Positions 1 through 10,446 of a DNA stretch of 39,307 bases are shown piece by piece. The DNA is from Chara braunii (taxonomy: Eukaryota > Streptophyta > Charophyceae > Charales > Characeae). Below the pieces are notes generated by a model that did not search any database, had not been told where the DNA came from, and saw only the letters and a program-made list of their open reading frames with translations. The position numbers and the translations under genes were made by a program. Position 1 is the first letter of the stretch; the number at the start of each line of letters is the position of its first letter. The stretch covers positions 589,641-628,947 of the forward strand of contig BFEA01000207.1 of the NCBI GenBank assembly GCA_003427395.1, given 5' to 3'.

Positions 1-200
1 CATACAAGTCGATGCACACGACCAAGGGCCTGGGCGAGGTTCCTGGACCTACAGTTCACTTTGACCTTTGAATTTCTTGTTGTGCGCGGTCACACAGTCA
101 CCCGCAGCGGCCTGAGGCCGAGCAGCGCGTGGTCGCACTGCTCGCTGGGCCTGGGCTTGGGTTACAACGCCCAGGCCGCTGCTGAACGCGATTTACTGCA
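1..200 (-). repeat. Ty3/gypsy 3' LTR (partial, cut by window start)
   Basis: This stretch is repeated at 7224-7423 with two substitutions (positions 164 and 191) and two places where the other copy has n. It ends in ACTGCA at 200, directly beside the end of pol. Because the element runs on the minus strand, this is the start of its 3' LTR, which begins TGCAGT in sense orientation. The rest of the LTR lies outside the window. The few bases just inside (201-212, sense GGCCGGCAGGAA) are the only candidate polypurine tract and are a weak one. Confidence 0.9.
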
Positions 201-239
201 TTCCTGCCGGCCCGAATTCGAGTTCCACCACAGAAATAC

Positions 240-3200
240 TTAAGACTTCAGTCCGCGTTCATAGCTAGCAACAATATCAGGAACATTATCCATCAGTTCC
301 CGTCTGCTAAACCAACGGTCTTCAGAGGCATCTTGGAACTGGAATCTTACTTTATACTGCTTCTGAGGTCTGCCTCTTCCACCAGTAGAAAAGAATCCAT
401 GGTCAGTAATTTTCTCAACCACATAGCTGCCATTCATAGAAGGAGGTATGGCAGATGGTCGGTGAGGAAATTCTGTTCCTTCTACATATGGAAGGAGTTT
501 AGACGCGTGAAAGACGGGGCATGTCCGAAGATGAGGGGGAATGTCAATCCGGTATGATGGTCCATTGGCCTCCCCTATCACCTTGAGAACTTCCCAGGGT
601 CCTAGATAGACAGGCATCAATTTCTGAGAAACATCCTCTTCTAGAGTGAATTCTTTGGACTTAACCCAGATCAAGTCACCAACTTGAAAAGTAGACGGGC
701 GTCGGTGTTTGTTAGCTTGTTCAATCATGCGCTCTTGGGTTTTCCTCAGATTCTCCTTCACCTTTTTTATGTCTTCTTGAAACATAATGGCATATTCCTT
801 TGTCCCTGGTGGAAGTCTAAGAAATTGATCCCTGGTTAAAACATCAATGGGACGCTTAGGCTTCCAACCCTTGTGCAGTGCGTTAGGTGTGCATCCCGTC
901 GCGATATGCACACTATTGTTATATGCACCGACAATCTTGGGTAAGTTCTCATCCCAGTCTATTTGGTCAGGACGGACATACATTCTCAGAAGTTGTTGGA
1001 CCATACGGTTCATTTGCTCAGATTGGCCATTCGTTTCAGGGTGTCTACCTGACGACATGGTGAGTCGTGTACCGTAGGCTTCCATCAATTTCTGCCAAGA
1101 CATGCTTGTGAATCTGACATCGCGGTCAGAGACGATAGACATAGGGAACCCATATTCAGTTACCCATCGCATCTGAAATTTAGCAATCACAAGCTCAGTC
1201 TTGGCTTCCGCAGGCAAGGGTATGAACATAGCATATTTAAAGAAACGATCAACCACAACCATAACTTGACTATTGCCATTTCGGGACTTGGTGAGTTTCA
1301 TAAAGTCAATGGATACAGACTCACCTGGCTCACTCGGTATCGGTAGTGGTCGGAGTAACCCCAAAGGTTTCTCAGTAGGCAGTTTGTTTCTCTGACATAC
1401 TTGGCATGTACGAACATATGTTAGCACATCCTCTTTCAAATCCTTCCATTCATAGTGCTCACGTACTTCAGCATACGTCTTCTTGAAACCAAAGTGTCCC
1501 TCTGTGTCATGACATTCCCCAATCAGCAGACTTTTAAGTTCTTCCTTGTGAGGAATGCATAATCTCTGTTCAGTTTGGTCCAACAAGAAGAGTAAGCCAT
1601 CAGACAATCGGTAGTGAGAAAGTTGGGATGGATCCTTGGCTAGGATATCCATGATTGGTTTCCAGATAGGGTCAGTGGCATATTCAGCGCGAATCTGAGC
1701 TTTCACATCATTCCCAACATCCAGGTAAGAGACGATAGCCCCAAGGAAGTCACTCCTCCTAGATAGTGCGTCTGCTACAACATTAGACTTACCTTTAATT
1801 GTTTCGAGTTTGAAATCAAAGGTATCAATAAAAGCAGACCAACGCACCAACTTGTCAGACAATCGAGGTTGTGTCTTGATCCACTTTAGAGTCGAATGGT
1901 CCGAGTACACAGTGAAGTGTCTGCCAAGGAGATAGTGTTTCCACGTTTCTAGGGCACAGACTAATGCATATAACTCCCTTTCGTAGGTGGAGTTGGCGAC
2001 TTTATCGCACGACAGTCGTTTAGACATAAACTCAATAGGGCGGTAGTCCTTGCCGTCGTCTTGTTGTAAGACAGCGCCAACACCATACTGACTTGCGTCA
2101 GTCGTAACAATGAAAGGAAGAGACGGGTCGGCAATCTTGAGGACAGGATAGTGAGTTAGAGCATATTTCAGCTTTTGGAAAGACAAATCCCAATCCTTAT
2201 CCCATAGCCAGACAGTACCTTTCTTAAGCAACCTTCTCATTGGTGCAGCGATAAAAGAAAAGTTCATAACGAACTTCCTATAGTAACTCGCCAAACCAAG
2301 AAAAGATCGAAGGTCTGTCAGAGTCTTTGGTTGCGGCCAATCTCTGATTGCCGAGATCTTCTTTTCCTCAGGCCTCAATCCCTCCTCGTTCACTATATGT
2401 CCCAAGTATAGGACCTCAGACTTAGCGAATTCGGATTTCTTTGGCTTGAGTTCAAGAGATCCTCGCGTAACTTCCCGAGTACTAGACGTAGATGTTTCTG
2501 GTGATCGTCTAGTGTTTTACTATATACTAGAATATCATCCAGATAGACGATGACGAAGTCGTCGAGCCATTGCCTGAACAACTCGTTCATGGACCTTTGG
2601 AAGGTCGCAGGTGCGTTCNTTAGACCAAATGGCATCACGATGAACTCGTAATGACCATATCTCGTACGAAACGCGGTCTTATGCTGATCGGCCGGATCCA
2701 CCTCGATCTGGTGGTACCCAGACTTAAGGTCGATCTTACTAAAGACCTTACAACCCTGCAACTGATCCAGGAGATCATCGATCCTTGGCAAAGGTTCGGC
2801 GTTTTTGACGGTGACGGCATTCAACCCTCGGTAATCGATGCAAAGGCGCAACTCACCTTCCTTTTTGGGCACAAACAAGACTGGTGCGCCATAAGGAGAG
2901 GAGCTAGGGCGAATCCATCCCTTCTCCGTCAACTCAGACAATTGCTTCTTTAGTTCCTCAAGTTCCTTTGGAGACTTGCGATAGATAGGGCCCTTGGGAA
3001 CCTTGCTACCGGGCACGATCTCGATCGTGTGCTTGATAGCACGCGAAGTGACCCCGGTAAGCTCAGACATAATATCGGCAAACTCCGTTAGGAGTGCATC
3101 TATGCCAGGAGGATGGGTAGTTGAAGACTCTCCTACTATCTTAACTAACAACATTACTACCTCATCCTCTAACTTCTTCTTTGCAACCATCGATCGGAAT

Positions 3201-3898
3201 GCAGGGTAGCTCATGCACCAAAAAAACAAGACAGAGTCAGACCCTGACCGATGATACAACTTAATCGGTTGCAATGTAGATGATTCATCTTTGATCTTTA
3301 CTTCTTTCAGTTTGAAATCAATCTTGGGATCAGCTTCCTCGTGCCAATCCATTCCCAAGATGATATCAAATGGCATGTTCTTCTCGATTAGGAAGGGAAG
3401 CTCATGCCAAATCTTTTTCCCATCCTTAGTACTGAACTGACATCGAATACGATCAACGTACTGCGTTACCGTCATCGTGCTTTTGTCAGCCAACATAGAT
3501 GTGATTGGTCTAGCTAACGTTTGGATCTTCATGCCGAGGTGCAACTTGCGGATTGCACGTTCAGACATGTAAGATCGTGTGGACCCAGGGTCCAGCATCG
3601 CACCAACATGTGTGTGATTGACAACCAAATCGGCAATCAATAGTTCCCACTTAGACTTGGCTTTCTTCGCCCACGAACTGCGTAACGCGACTAGCTCGCT
3701 ACCCAGCTCGTCAAGGGAGTCGTCCAGAGACAGACATAAGACAGGAGTGGGGATATCTGAACGACGGGCGGAAGGGTTTCCATCCTCTGCCACGGGAGTC
3801 GGAGTGTGGAAAGGGATCGTAGGCGCCTTGCATGTGATCGCACTCTCCGACTCTGTAGGAACAGATGTTATTCCTACTGGCTGTTCCCTTTTGAATTC
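240..3898 (-). pseudogene. pol: Ty3/gypsy chromovirus pol: protease, RT, RNase H, integrase, chromodomain
   Basis: This is the polyprotein of an LTR retrotransposon, which processes Gag, copies RNA to DNA and integrates the product. In sense order it shows a retropepsin-like domain ([11 protein letters not shown] at about 3590, then ILGMDW at about 3350) and an RT with [27 protein letters not shown] and YLDDILVYS (about 3000-2480). RNase H starts with TTDASQYGVGAVL at about 2100. The integrase has an HHCC zinc region (HDTEGHFG, then CQVC, about 1510-1390) and D, D and E catalytic positions in SIDFMKL, SDRDVRF and PETNGQSEQ. The C-terminal 60 residues (YVVEKI, then KQYKVRF, EDRWFSRREL, NVPDIVASYE) form a chromodomain, so this is a chromovirus. 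The frame is open from 3898 to 2393. A one-step frame change near 2450-2462, between the RT fingers/palm and the connection, moves coding into the 2405-240 frame. One n lies in the RT at 2619. The stop is at 240-242. Confidence 0.93.
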
Positions 3899-5332
3899 CT
3901 AATCAACGGACAAAAGACAATGACATGCCCCGCAGTGCCACATTTGAGGCACTGCGCATTATCCATTTTATCTTGCCACACCTCCCGGGTTAGTCCCATC
4001 TTCAGCCACGGTCTGCCGGCCGCAATCCCAGGATGGTATGGGAAGGAGCGTGGTCTTCTCTTCGGTCGAGTGTTCGATGACGGTCCTCCCTTGTTGACCG
4101 TCGTAGCGGTGATCTCCCCCTTTCCGGAGTCACTGTTGCTCTCACCACCACCCTCGGACTCCAATGGCCATTTCTCCATTGTATCGTCGTCGAATACGAC
4201 GAAGGTGTGGTCTTGGCTCTTTTGACGCCATATGACCCGCTTGCCGTAGCCTCCTCGACCGCCTCCTCCTCCATCTTTACGGCAGCAGCATAGGAACCTT
4301 TGACTTGCGAAGTCATTTGTTCCCGCTGCAATGCAAGGTCGCGGAACTGGCGGTAGGTATACTTACCTGACTTGGCCTCGGCGACCAAGTGCCCTTGAAT
4401 CGGTTCGGGCAACGCGCGGGAGTAGATATAAAGGACCTGAGAGTCCTGCAGGTTAAGACCTGGAACCTGCAACAGGCGGTCCACCTTGAGACAATGACTC
4501 AACGGAAGACCAGGACTTCTATCCTATCGAGGTGAGTTGGTCGAAGGCCTTATCGGTCGTGGTCTTGTCCAAGAAGCGGTCCTTGACCTTTGCAAGGAAC
4601 TGCTTCAAGGTCATAGTCTTCGCCCACTCACCTATATCATCAAACCCCGCGGCATTCGCCTCCGCCAGAACCCACTGCTTCACTTCACCACCCATACAAG
4701 AAGTGGTGAACGCAACTTGCGACTCTTCTTCTACCGGTGCAGTCCCAACATAGGTCTGGATCTCTGCGATCCATAGTGGAAGGCTTTCTTCTTTCTTATT
4801 AGAAAAAGTGAAAGGTAATTTCATCTTCACTTTTTCTTTTTTCTTTGGCTTAGTCGGATCTGCGGGTTTGGCATTGTTCTTAGGAGGGGGAGGGGGACCG
4901 TTGGGACCACCATTCCCGTTTCCATTCCCGTCTCCATTTCCGTTTCCATCACCATTCCCGTTGGGTTTCTTTTCTGGTTTCTCTTCCGATTTCTTCTCGG
5001 TTTCTTTTACCGTTTCCTTCTTCGTTGTGTCGCTGTTTTTCATTCCACCAACAAGCAACTTCTCGGGCTTGACGTCCGCTCTTCTTTCTTTATCTTTTTT
5101 CTCTTCATCGAATGTGTTCTCTTGCGGCCGGGACAACGAATTCCATGTCCCCCGACAGCTGGGAGAGAAGTTCTCCCAATTCACCTCTTCGTGCCTCGAT
5201 CTGGGCACGTGTACGTGGTTCCATCGAAGAGCTACCTTCTCCCACCGCATAAGGCACGTGCCCAAGACGGAACATATGAGGCACCCACCTGGTCAGCAGA
5301 GACTGACGCATGTGTTGAACAATCGGTGCCAT
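3874..5332 (-). pseudogene. gag: Ty3/gypsy gag with CCHC zinc knuckle, frameshifted
   Basis: This is the structural protein that forms the retrotransposon particle. I place the start at the ATG of 5332-5330 (MAPIVQHMRQ), because that reading continues through a charged segment into Gag after a frame change near 5.12 kb; the ATG at 5265 lies in a frame that only later becomes the coding one. Then come a Lys/Glu-rich stretch, a Gly/Asn low-complexity run (about 4960-4890), the retrotransposon Gag core (LPFTFSNKKEESLPLWIAEI, then KQFLAKVKDRFLD, about 4830-4540), a second frame change near 4.50 kb, the rest of the core (YIYSRALPEPIQGHLV), a third near 4.19 kb, and a zinc knuckle CLKCGTAGHVIVFC at about 3950-3910 matching CX2CX4HX4C. 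The reading ends at the TAG of 3876-3874, overlapping the pol frame by 25 bases. The three internal shifts make this copy non-functional unless they are sequencing errors. Confidence 0.88.
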
Positions 5333-6394
5333 GGTTAACGTCAACAGGAAACTTAACAGGCCAATCTTACTCAATAAAAGAAAACAGACAATATTATTGA
5401 TAACTGACCAGCAACTCAATATCGGTACAACAAAGAATTCACAAGAAAATAAATAAATAAAAATAATTTATTATTTTCTTGATTGATATGTTGTTCTGAT
5501 TTGTTTTTCTCTCTTATTCGTGTGACGTCTTTATTTCCAGGTAATCGAGCAGGCCTAGGTCGTTAGCATCCGACAGGTATGAGTACATGCACAACCAGAC
5601 AACAGGTAAGTACCGACAACACAACCAATCAACGTCAATCTTCCCCTCACACAAGGCCACGTCAGCATGCACTCAAATCACCCCAACAGCAGGTAAGCAC
5701 CACAAGTCAGAGTCTATTGCTCATGCCACTCCCAGCGTCGGAATGCATCAATCGCTTCCCAAGGCAGGTTGTTCCTGCGTCAGCCAACCCCCGGTATGCC
5801 AACTCAGCTTTCGCCAAGTCAGCACGTCGAACCAATCAAGATCGTGGGGGGGGGGTGGCTTCAGCGAGGAAAGCTGGCCGTTCCACTTCTTTCCGTTACC
5901 CAGATTCGTTCGTGAAGGTGAACTCCAACAATGCTGCGCTTCACAAATCTTCTCGCCGCATCCCAAGTTCAATTAAGTCTGCCACGTCAGCGTCGGATCT
6001 CGCCAATGCTAGCGAGTAATCAAGGAGCCAATCAATCAGCTCCAATCTGGCTGGCGAGATAGCAATGCGGCAACTCTATATTGTCGGCGAGACATCATCA
6101 GCGCATGAGTAGAAGTTCCCTGCTCCAATCTTCAATGGACGTGGATGTGCCACGTCAGCAATCAATCATCATTGGCAGATAATCTGCCCGTCATCACCAT
6201 GCCCGTCGCGCACGTCGTCGGGCTCAATGTCTAGACAGCGTGTTGAAAAACACGCGCGACAATAATGTCGCGAAAGAGAGAGTATCCCGTCACTTACTTA
6301 CCTGGCGCGCGCGACCTTGGAGAGAAACTGGCGCGTCGTAATCATAGCGCGTCAGAACAACGCGTGCGCCGTGAAGACAATGTTGGAAGTGAAT
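5333..6394 (-). other. Ty3/gypsy untranslated leader
   Basis: About 1.06 kb lies between the primer-binding site and gag, with no coding supported in either direction. The plus-strand reading frames here have no recognisable domain. It contains three exact copies of CCACGTCAGC (5657, 5982, 6150) and looser variants, plus several CAATCAA-type boxes. A long leader is common in chromoviruses; a packaging or regulatory role is inference. Confidence 0.7.
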
Positions 6395-6406
6395 GCTCCG
6401 ATACCA
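6395..6406 (-). other. Primer-binding site, initiator Met-tRNA type
   Basis: The minus strand reads TGGTATCGGAGC, three bases after the LTR end. This is close to the plant initiator methionine tRNA 3'-end complement usual in Ty3/gypsy and Ty1/copia elements (TGGTATCAGAGC, one difference). It fixes the orientation of the element and the inner LTR boundary. Confidence 0.88.
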
Positions 6407-6409
6407 AAC

Positions 6410-7423
6410 TGCAATGTGCCCAGTCGTGATAATCAGTCGTCACTCGCAAAGACAAAATAGACGAACGCTGCTGATAAATCATAATAATAATGATCCCAAA
6501 ATGAGAGAGAATGCATACACANACGAGAGAGGGAGGAGGGAGAATAGACTTTGAGAGGGTGGAAGAGTCTCCTCCCTACAGCCCACTTCCTCTTCGGGCA
6601 CTTCCTCCTCCTAACCGCATAATCGTGTCTCAATCAGAGATCCGGATATCCAAGACAATGTAGACCAATAGTGCCACGTGGCACCAGCAGACCAGNCATC
6701 AAGCAGCAACGTGACGACGAAGTTGAAGACACCAGGTACGTATCACGACCCAAACCACAGTCNTGGATCCTTCTTCCGAATACTTGTCAAGCAGAACAGC
6801 AATATAGGCGCCCAGCGCCTTNCATCTCAGCAGCAATACTACGCGGCAGCAGCCACNAAGATAACACNTGGCATCTGCCACGTCGATAACCCCTCAGACA
6901 GTAGTGNGCCAGCCAGCATGCTGGTCNCACAGCACACTCAAGCCACGAACCAGCGACGAGCGCCGGTCGTCAAGTTCTCCGCAGCGTCTCGCCAGCAAGA
7001 CAGCATAGAGCCGGCATTGACGCGAGAGCGTCGAGTCCCCATAGACTCCAGACGAGAGTCTAGATGTCAAAGCCAGGAAATCAGCCTAATATGTAGTGTT
7101 GACGGCGGGGTCTGGGCCCCAGTCCTCAAGTCAGACACGGCCGAGATCGATTGCCGTCGATGACCTGGATTGGGTTGAAACTGTATCCTCCTTGGTCCAC
7201 CGTTCTGACTGGGTACCTGCACTCATACAAGTCGATGCACACGACCAAGGGCCTGGGCGAGGTTCCTGGACCTACAGTTNACTTTGACCTTTGAATTTCT
7301 TGNTGTGCGCGGTCACACAGTCACCCGCAGCGGCCTGAGGCCGAGCAGCGCGTGGTCGCACTGCTCGCTGGGCCTGGGCTTGGGTTACAGCGCCCAGGCC
7401 GCTGCTGAACGCGGTTTACTGCA
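6410..7423 (-). repeat. Ty3/gypsy 5' LTR, complete (about 1014 bp)
   Basis: The plus-strand reading begins TGCAAT next to the primer-binding site and ends ACTGCA, so the LTR carries the standard TG...CA ends within a short imperfect inverted repeat. Its last 200 bases match 1-200. Single n bases at 6522, 6696, 6763, 6822 and nearby mark uncertain base calls. It should hold the promoter and polyadenylation signals of the element, but I cannot place these reliably. The weak frames that run through it are not genes. Confidence 0.88.
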
Positions 7424-7796
7424 CATGTATGATCATCGGAGTGTAACAACAGCGAAGTGTATACGCCAGAGCTTTGCGAAGACGTACGGGGAGCAGCTTG
7501 TTCTAGTAAGGACTGACGACGACTCTAATTCCTGGAATTTCCTGGGGACCAGGGCTGCAGCGTTACCAGGCCCGATCAAGTTCGTCATCCGTCCCAGGCA
7601 TAAGAATGAAGAAGTAATGCTGGAGGAACCGCTCACCTTCAGGTGTTTCCAAGACTTCACGTCGTACTCAGATAAACGAGCAAAAGCTGGCACAGTGATT
7701 GCTGCACTTCACAGGATCAAGCAACATGCGAGTGACCCAGCAACAGGTGTCCCAGCGACGCTTTCCATCAGCATTGAGCTGGGGCGCCGGGGGTAG
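7424..7796 (+). CDS. Unidentified orphan reading frame, 3' part only
   Basis: A frame of about 124 codons is open from the LTR edge to a TAG at 7794-7796. The composition looks like an ordinary soluble protein (segments such as PGPIKFVIRPRHKNEEVM and ATLSISIELGRRG), but I recognise no family. Its upstream continuation lies inside the gypsy LTR and is accidental, so if the frame is real its 5' part was separated by the retrotransposon insertion and lies left of the window. The stop codon sits exactly in the loop of a perfect hairpin. It could be the end of a host gene, a decayed element ORF or an old viral-type sequence; a chance frame is also possible. Confidence 0.35.
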
Positions 7797-8056
7797 CCCC
7801 CGGCGCTCTTTTCCAATGCCCTGGCAGTATTTGCCAGGGCCACCGGTTCGTTCGGAGCAGCGTTGAAGACGCTGACCGAACAACTGGTTAATTCAGTAAA
7901 TGGTAAACCCCCCACGGTAACTGAGCAAGTGGAAGGAAGCGGGGAGGCTGTGAGAGGCGGTATACAAGCAGCCGTGTACAGTAACATAGATAGACAGAGT
8001 TAACCTGAGAACGGGAGGCGCAGACCCCCTAGTAGTAGGCCCCGGTAAGAACCGGG
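7784..8056 (+). other. Cluster of strong RNA-type hairpins after the orphan frame
   Basis: There are four stems in 273 bases. 7784-7806 has a perfect 10-bp GC-rich stem with loop TAG. 7818-7840 has a perfect 9-bp stem (GCCCTGGCA) with a 5-base loop. 7850-7881 has a two-part stem (GTTCGG/CCGAAC around CAGCG/CGCTG). 8041-8056 has a 6-bp stem (CCCGGT/ACCGGG). Such density suggests a structured untranslated RNA region, but the function is unknown. Confidence 0.6.
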
Positions 8057-8480
8057 TTGTACATTAGGAATTAGAAAACAGGTTTGGAATTAGAAAACAG
8101 ACCCTACCCAGACAGGACACTGGGGTGTACACTAGACACGTGTGTGATGGCCCGAATAATAGGAGAGGATGTAGCCCAGTCACGGAGTAGGGAATACGGG
8201 GAAATAGGAGGACGAGGTAGGTGCTGGAGTAGGAACGGGTACCAGGTGTATATCGGCAGGTGGGTAGGCAGTAGGGACTAGTCCAACGTCATTGGGGCCA
8301 GTAGGGCCGGAACCGGGACACTGGCGGGTGGGCCGTTTTAGACTGTAATGTACCTAACGTATAAGTCAGGCCTGGTACGACGGAAATTTATGGCCCCAGA
8401 TGGCCTACTTCGCAGCGCAGGCTTCTACCACCGGCCACTACACGTGCGAATTTGTATTTCTGGCCGGAAGGAGGAGCATG
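8057..8480. other. Unassigned sequence
   Basis: No gene is supported. A 15-base unit GGAATTAGAAAACAG occurs twice at about 8068-8100, and the following 250 bases are rich in GTAGG/GGTA motifs. Confidence 0.5.
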
Positions 8481-8543
8481 TGTACGTGCACGCCAGGTCA
8501 GTTACGAGCATGCGTACGTGCACGCCAGGTCAGTTACGAGCAA
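8481..8543. repeat. 32-bp tandem duplication
   Basis: The unit beginning GTACGTGCACGCCAGGTCAG at 8482 is repeated from 8514 with almost no change. It contains the palindrome GTACGTGCAC. No coding is evident around it. Confidence 0.85.
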
Positions 8544-8837
8544 GCACAGTCGACGTCCGCCTAGCCAGTTGCTGTACTCGTGCCGTCAGAGTGCGGACGT
8601 GGAGACGACTATTTGTTCAGAGGGCAAGGCCAGAACGGCCCTCTTTGCTCTGGGCGGATTGCTGCGGTGGATGCGGGAGTGTGGTGGCCCCTTGATAAGT
8701 CCTGGTGCGCAGCCAGGCGAAACGCGTTGGGGAATGTGCGCGTTGAGCTGATTGTCCGTGCAGGTGCTTTATTTCTCATTGTTGAGACATGGACACATAG
8801 CGATTGGCCTCGCTGTTTCAATTCTTCTTCTTCTTCT

Positions 8838-8870
<33 letters not shown>

Positions 8871-8908
8871 AGAATAGCCCTTGCGATATCCCTCAACCTC
8901 CATCCGAA
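8544..8908. other. Unassigned sequence with TTC and poly-T tract
   Basis: No gene is supported. A (TTC)n stretch at 8822-8840 runs into about 29 T at 8841-8869; the lysine- or phenylalanine-rich readings across it are artefacts of the repeat. Confidence 0.6.
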
Positions 8909-8991
8909 CATCCCTTTTGTACTGCGTCCACCTGCCAGCATTGATTGCCAGCAGTGGCATGCAGGCAGGTGGACACTGTACAAAAGGGATG
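8909..8991. repeat. 83-nt foldback (inverted repeat)
   Basis: Left arm CATCCCTTTTGTAC followed by TCCACCTGCC pairs with the right arm over 28 positions with two mismatches. The 27-base spacer can itself pair through TGCC/GGCA. The shape resembles a microRNA precursor or the core of a small foldback transposon. No target or flanking duplication was recognised. Confidence 0.8.
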
Positions 8992-10354
8992 TCCACCAGC
9001 CATCTGCTCATCAGGATTCCAAGTTCCAACGCATGATCTGTTTACGAGCGGTTACATGCATTCGACCACAAGGAAGGGCCAGGTACAGGTACAGGTTCAG
9101 GTTCTTCCAGTGCTCCAAGTGTGACCATGATGTCTCCAAATCAGGGGACTCCCCCACTTATAGGATAGCAAACCCCTCCTCCTTTGCTTGCAAATGACGT
9201 TAAGTCCTTCGCTGAGGTTGAGGCTCTGCGATGTATATCGTGTGTCGTTCTCTCTGTAGCAGCGACATGAAGGAACCGACGGGCAAATGGGCCGTGGACT
9301 CATCGCACACACGCCACAGTGACCGTCATGAATGAATAATGATTGCTAACCCATTTCAAGTTTCAACCACATAATATTGTGGATGGAAAACAGTTCTGTT
9401 TTCGGACGATTGACAACCGCAATGATGATACTGTGGGCGATACGCATGACAGCAGTAGCTCCTATAGAAAAAAAAAGAGGTAATAAGAAAAAGGAAAAAA
9501 AAAAAAGAGGTAATAAAAAAAAAGGAAAAAAAAAAAGGTAATTATTAATGAATAACTTAGAATAAGTACTGTGATATAAATTCATGTAAAAAAAATAATT
9601 AATAATAATAAAAAAGAAAAAAAGAAAAAAGAAAAAAGAAAAATAATAAATAAATTCATGTAATGGTATGAGGCACCATCCAAAGGAACAGTGCAGTTTT
9701 CTCTGTCTCTGAAGCCACCACGGATCCAGACTTTCTTTTTTCTTTTTTTTTTTCTTTTTCTTTTTTTTTTGACCAGAATCAATCATCAGGAAATGTTTGA
9801 CAGTGGTTTGCCTGCCTGTTGCTGGAACTACAGTCTTCACCCGAATAAATACAATGTTTGGTCACTATAGCTACATTTGGCCCACTTTTGAGTCTAGATT
9901 CAGTTATATATAATGACCATACGTTGTATTTGGGCCCCGAACACGGCAGCACAAACTGAACACCAACACCATTGGAGGCCCACGGGTAATCAATGCTGGC
10001 AGGGAGTTATACCACAATTACAATGTTCGAAGGGACGCTAGACCGGTTCATCCTGAGGTTCGAATATGACCCGGTTCATCCTTCGGGTTCGAATATGAGC
10101 GTCGTCATCTCACTATATGTGCTGGGACACCTCGGAAGGTACGAAGTACGAAGTCCTTCTTCGCTTAGACGCTTAGATTTCTAAGCGAATGCCATACATT
10201 GGGACAAGTAGGTTATGAGCAGGAAACCACAAAAAAAGTACGGCCGCTCGCCCTTCCAGCAGGTGCTGCTCCCCACCAATATAGATTGAGCCTCTCCGGG
10301 GGTGCTCGTGGTGTCTGCTCCTATCAGCATCCCTAGCATCAGCTCGGACTGTTT
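8992..10354. other. Unassigned, simple-repeat-rich sequence
   Basis: No gene is supported. A-rich and T-rich interrupted tracts occupy 9470-9650 and 9735-9770. A 28-base near-duplication (CCGGTTCATCC...GGTTCGAATATGA) sits in tandem at about 10042-10099. A copy of a dispersed short repeat lies at 10256-10293. Confidence 0.6.
10256..10293 (-). repeat. Dispersed short repeat, copy 1
   Basis: On the minus strand this reads ATATTGGTGGGGAGCAGCAC then CTGCTGG, the core shared with copies near 15.55, 27.89 and 28.14 kb. It stops before the CGGGTCCAGCG part present in the others. Confidence 0.75.
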
Positions 10355-10387
10355 NNNNNNNNNNAAAAAAAAAAAAAAAAGAAAGAA

Positions 10388-10440
<53 letters not shown>
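10355..10440. repeat. Assembly gap (10 N), poly-A and (GA)n tract
   Basis: Ten N at 10355-10364 are followed by about 17 A and then about 50 bases of GA repeats. Gap and repeat together suggest an unresolved low-complexity region. Confidence 0.95.

Positions 10441-10446
<6 letters not shown>

Noticed and set aside
4808-5338. Plus-strand frame of 176 codons opposite gag
   Set aside because: It is the antisense of the Gly/Asn and Lys/Glu-rich part of gag, so its Pro/Phe content is a mirror of the real gene.
5579-6019. Plus-strand frames in the gypsy leader
   Set aside because: No recognised domain, antisense to the element, and composition shaped by short repeats.
6678-7287. Plus-strand frames inside the LTR
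   Set aside because: They contain several n bases, lie in LTR sequence and show no family resemblance.
8348-9197. Overlapping frames on both strands at 8.3-9.2 kb
   Set aside because: They cross the tandem duplication, the poly-T tract and the foldback; no domain is present.
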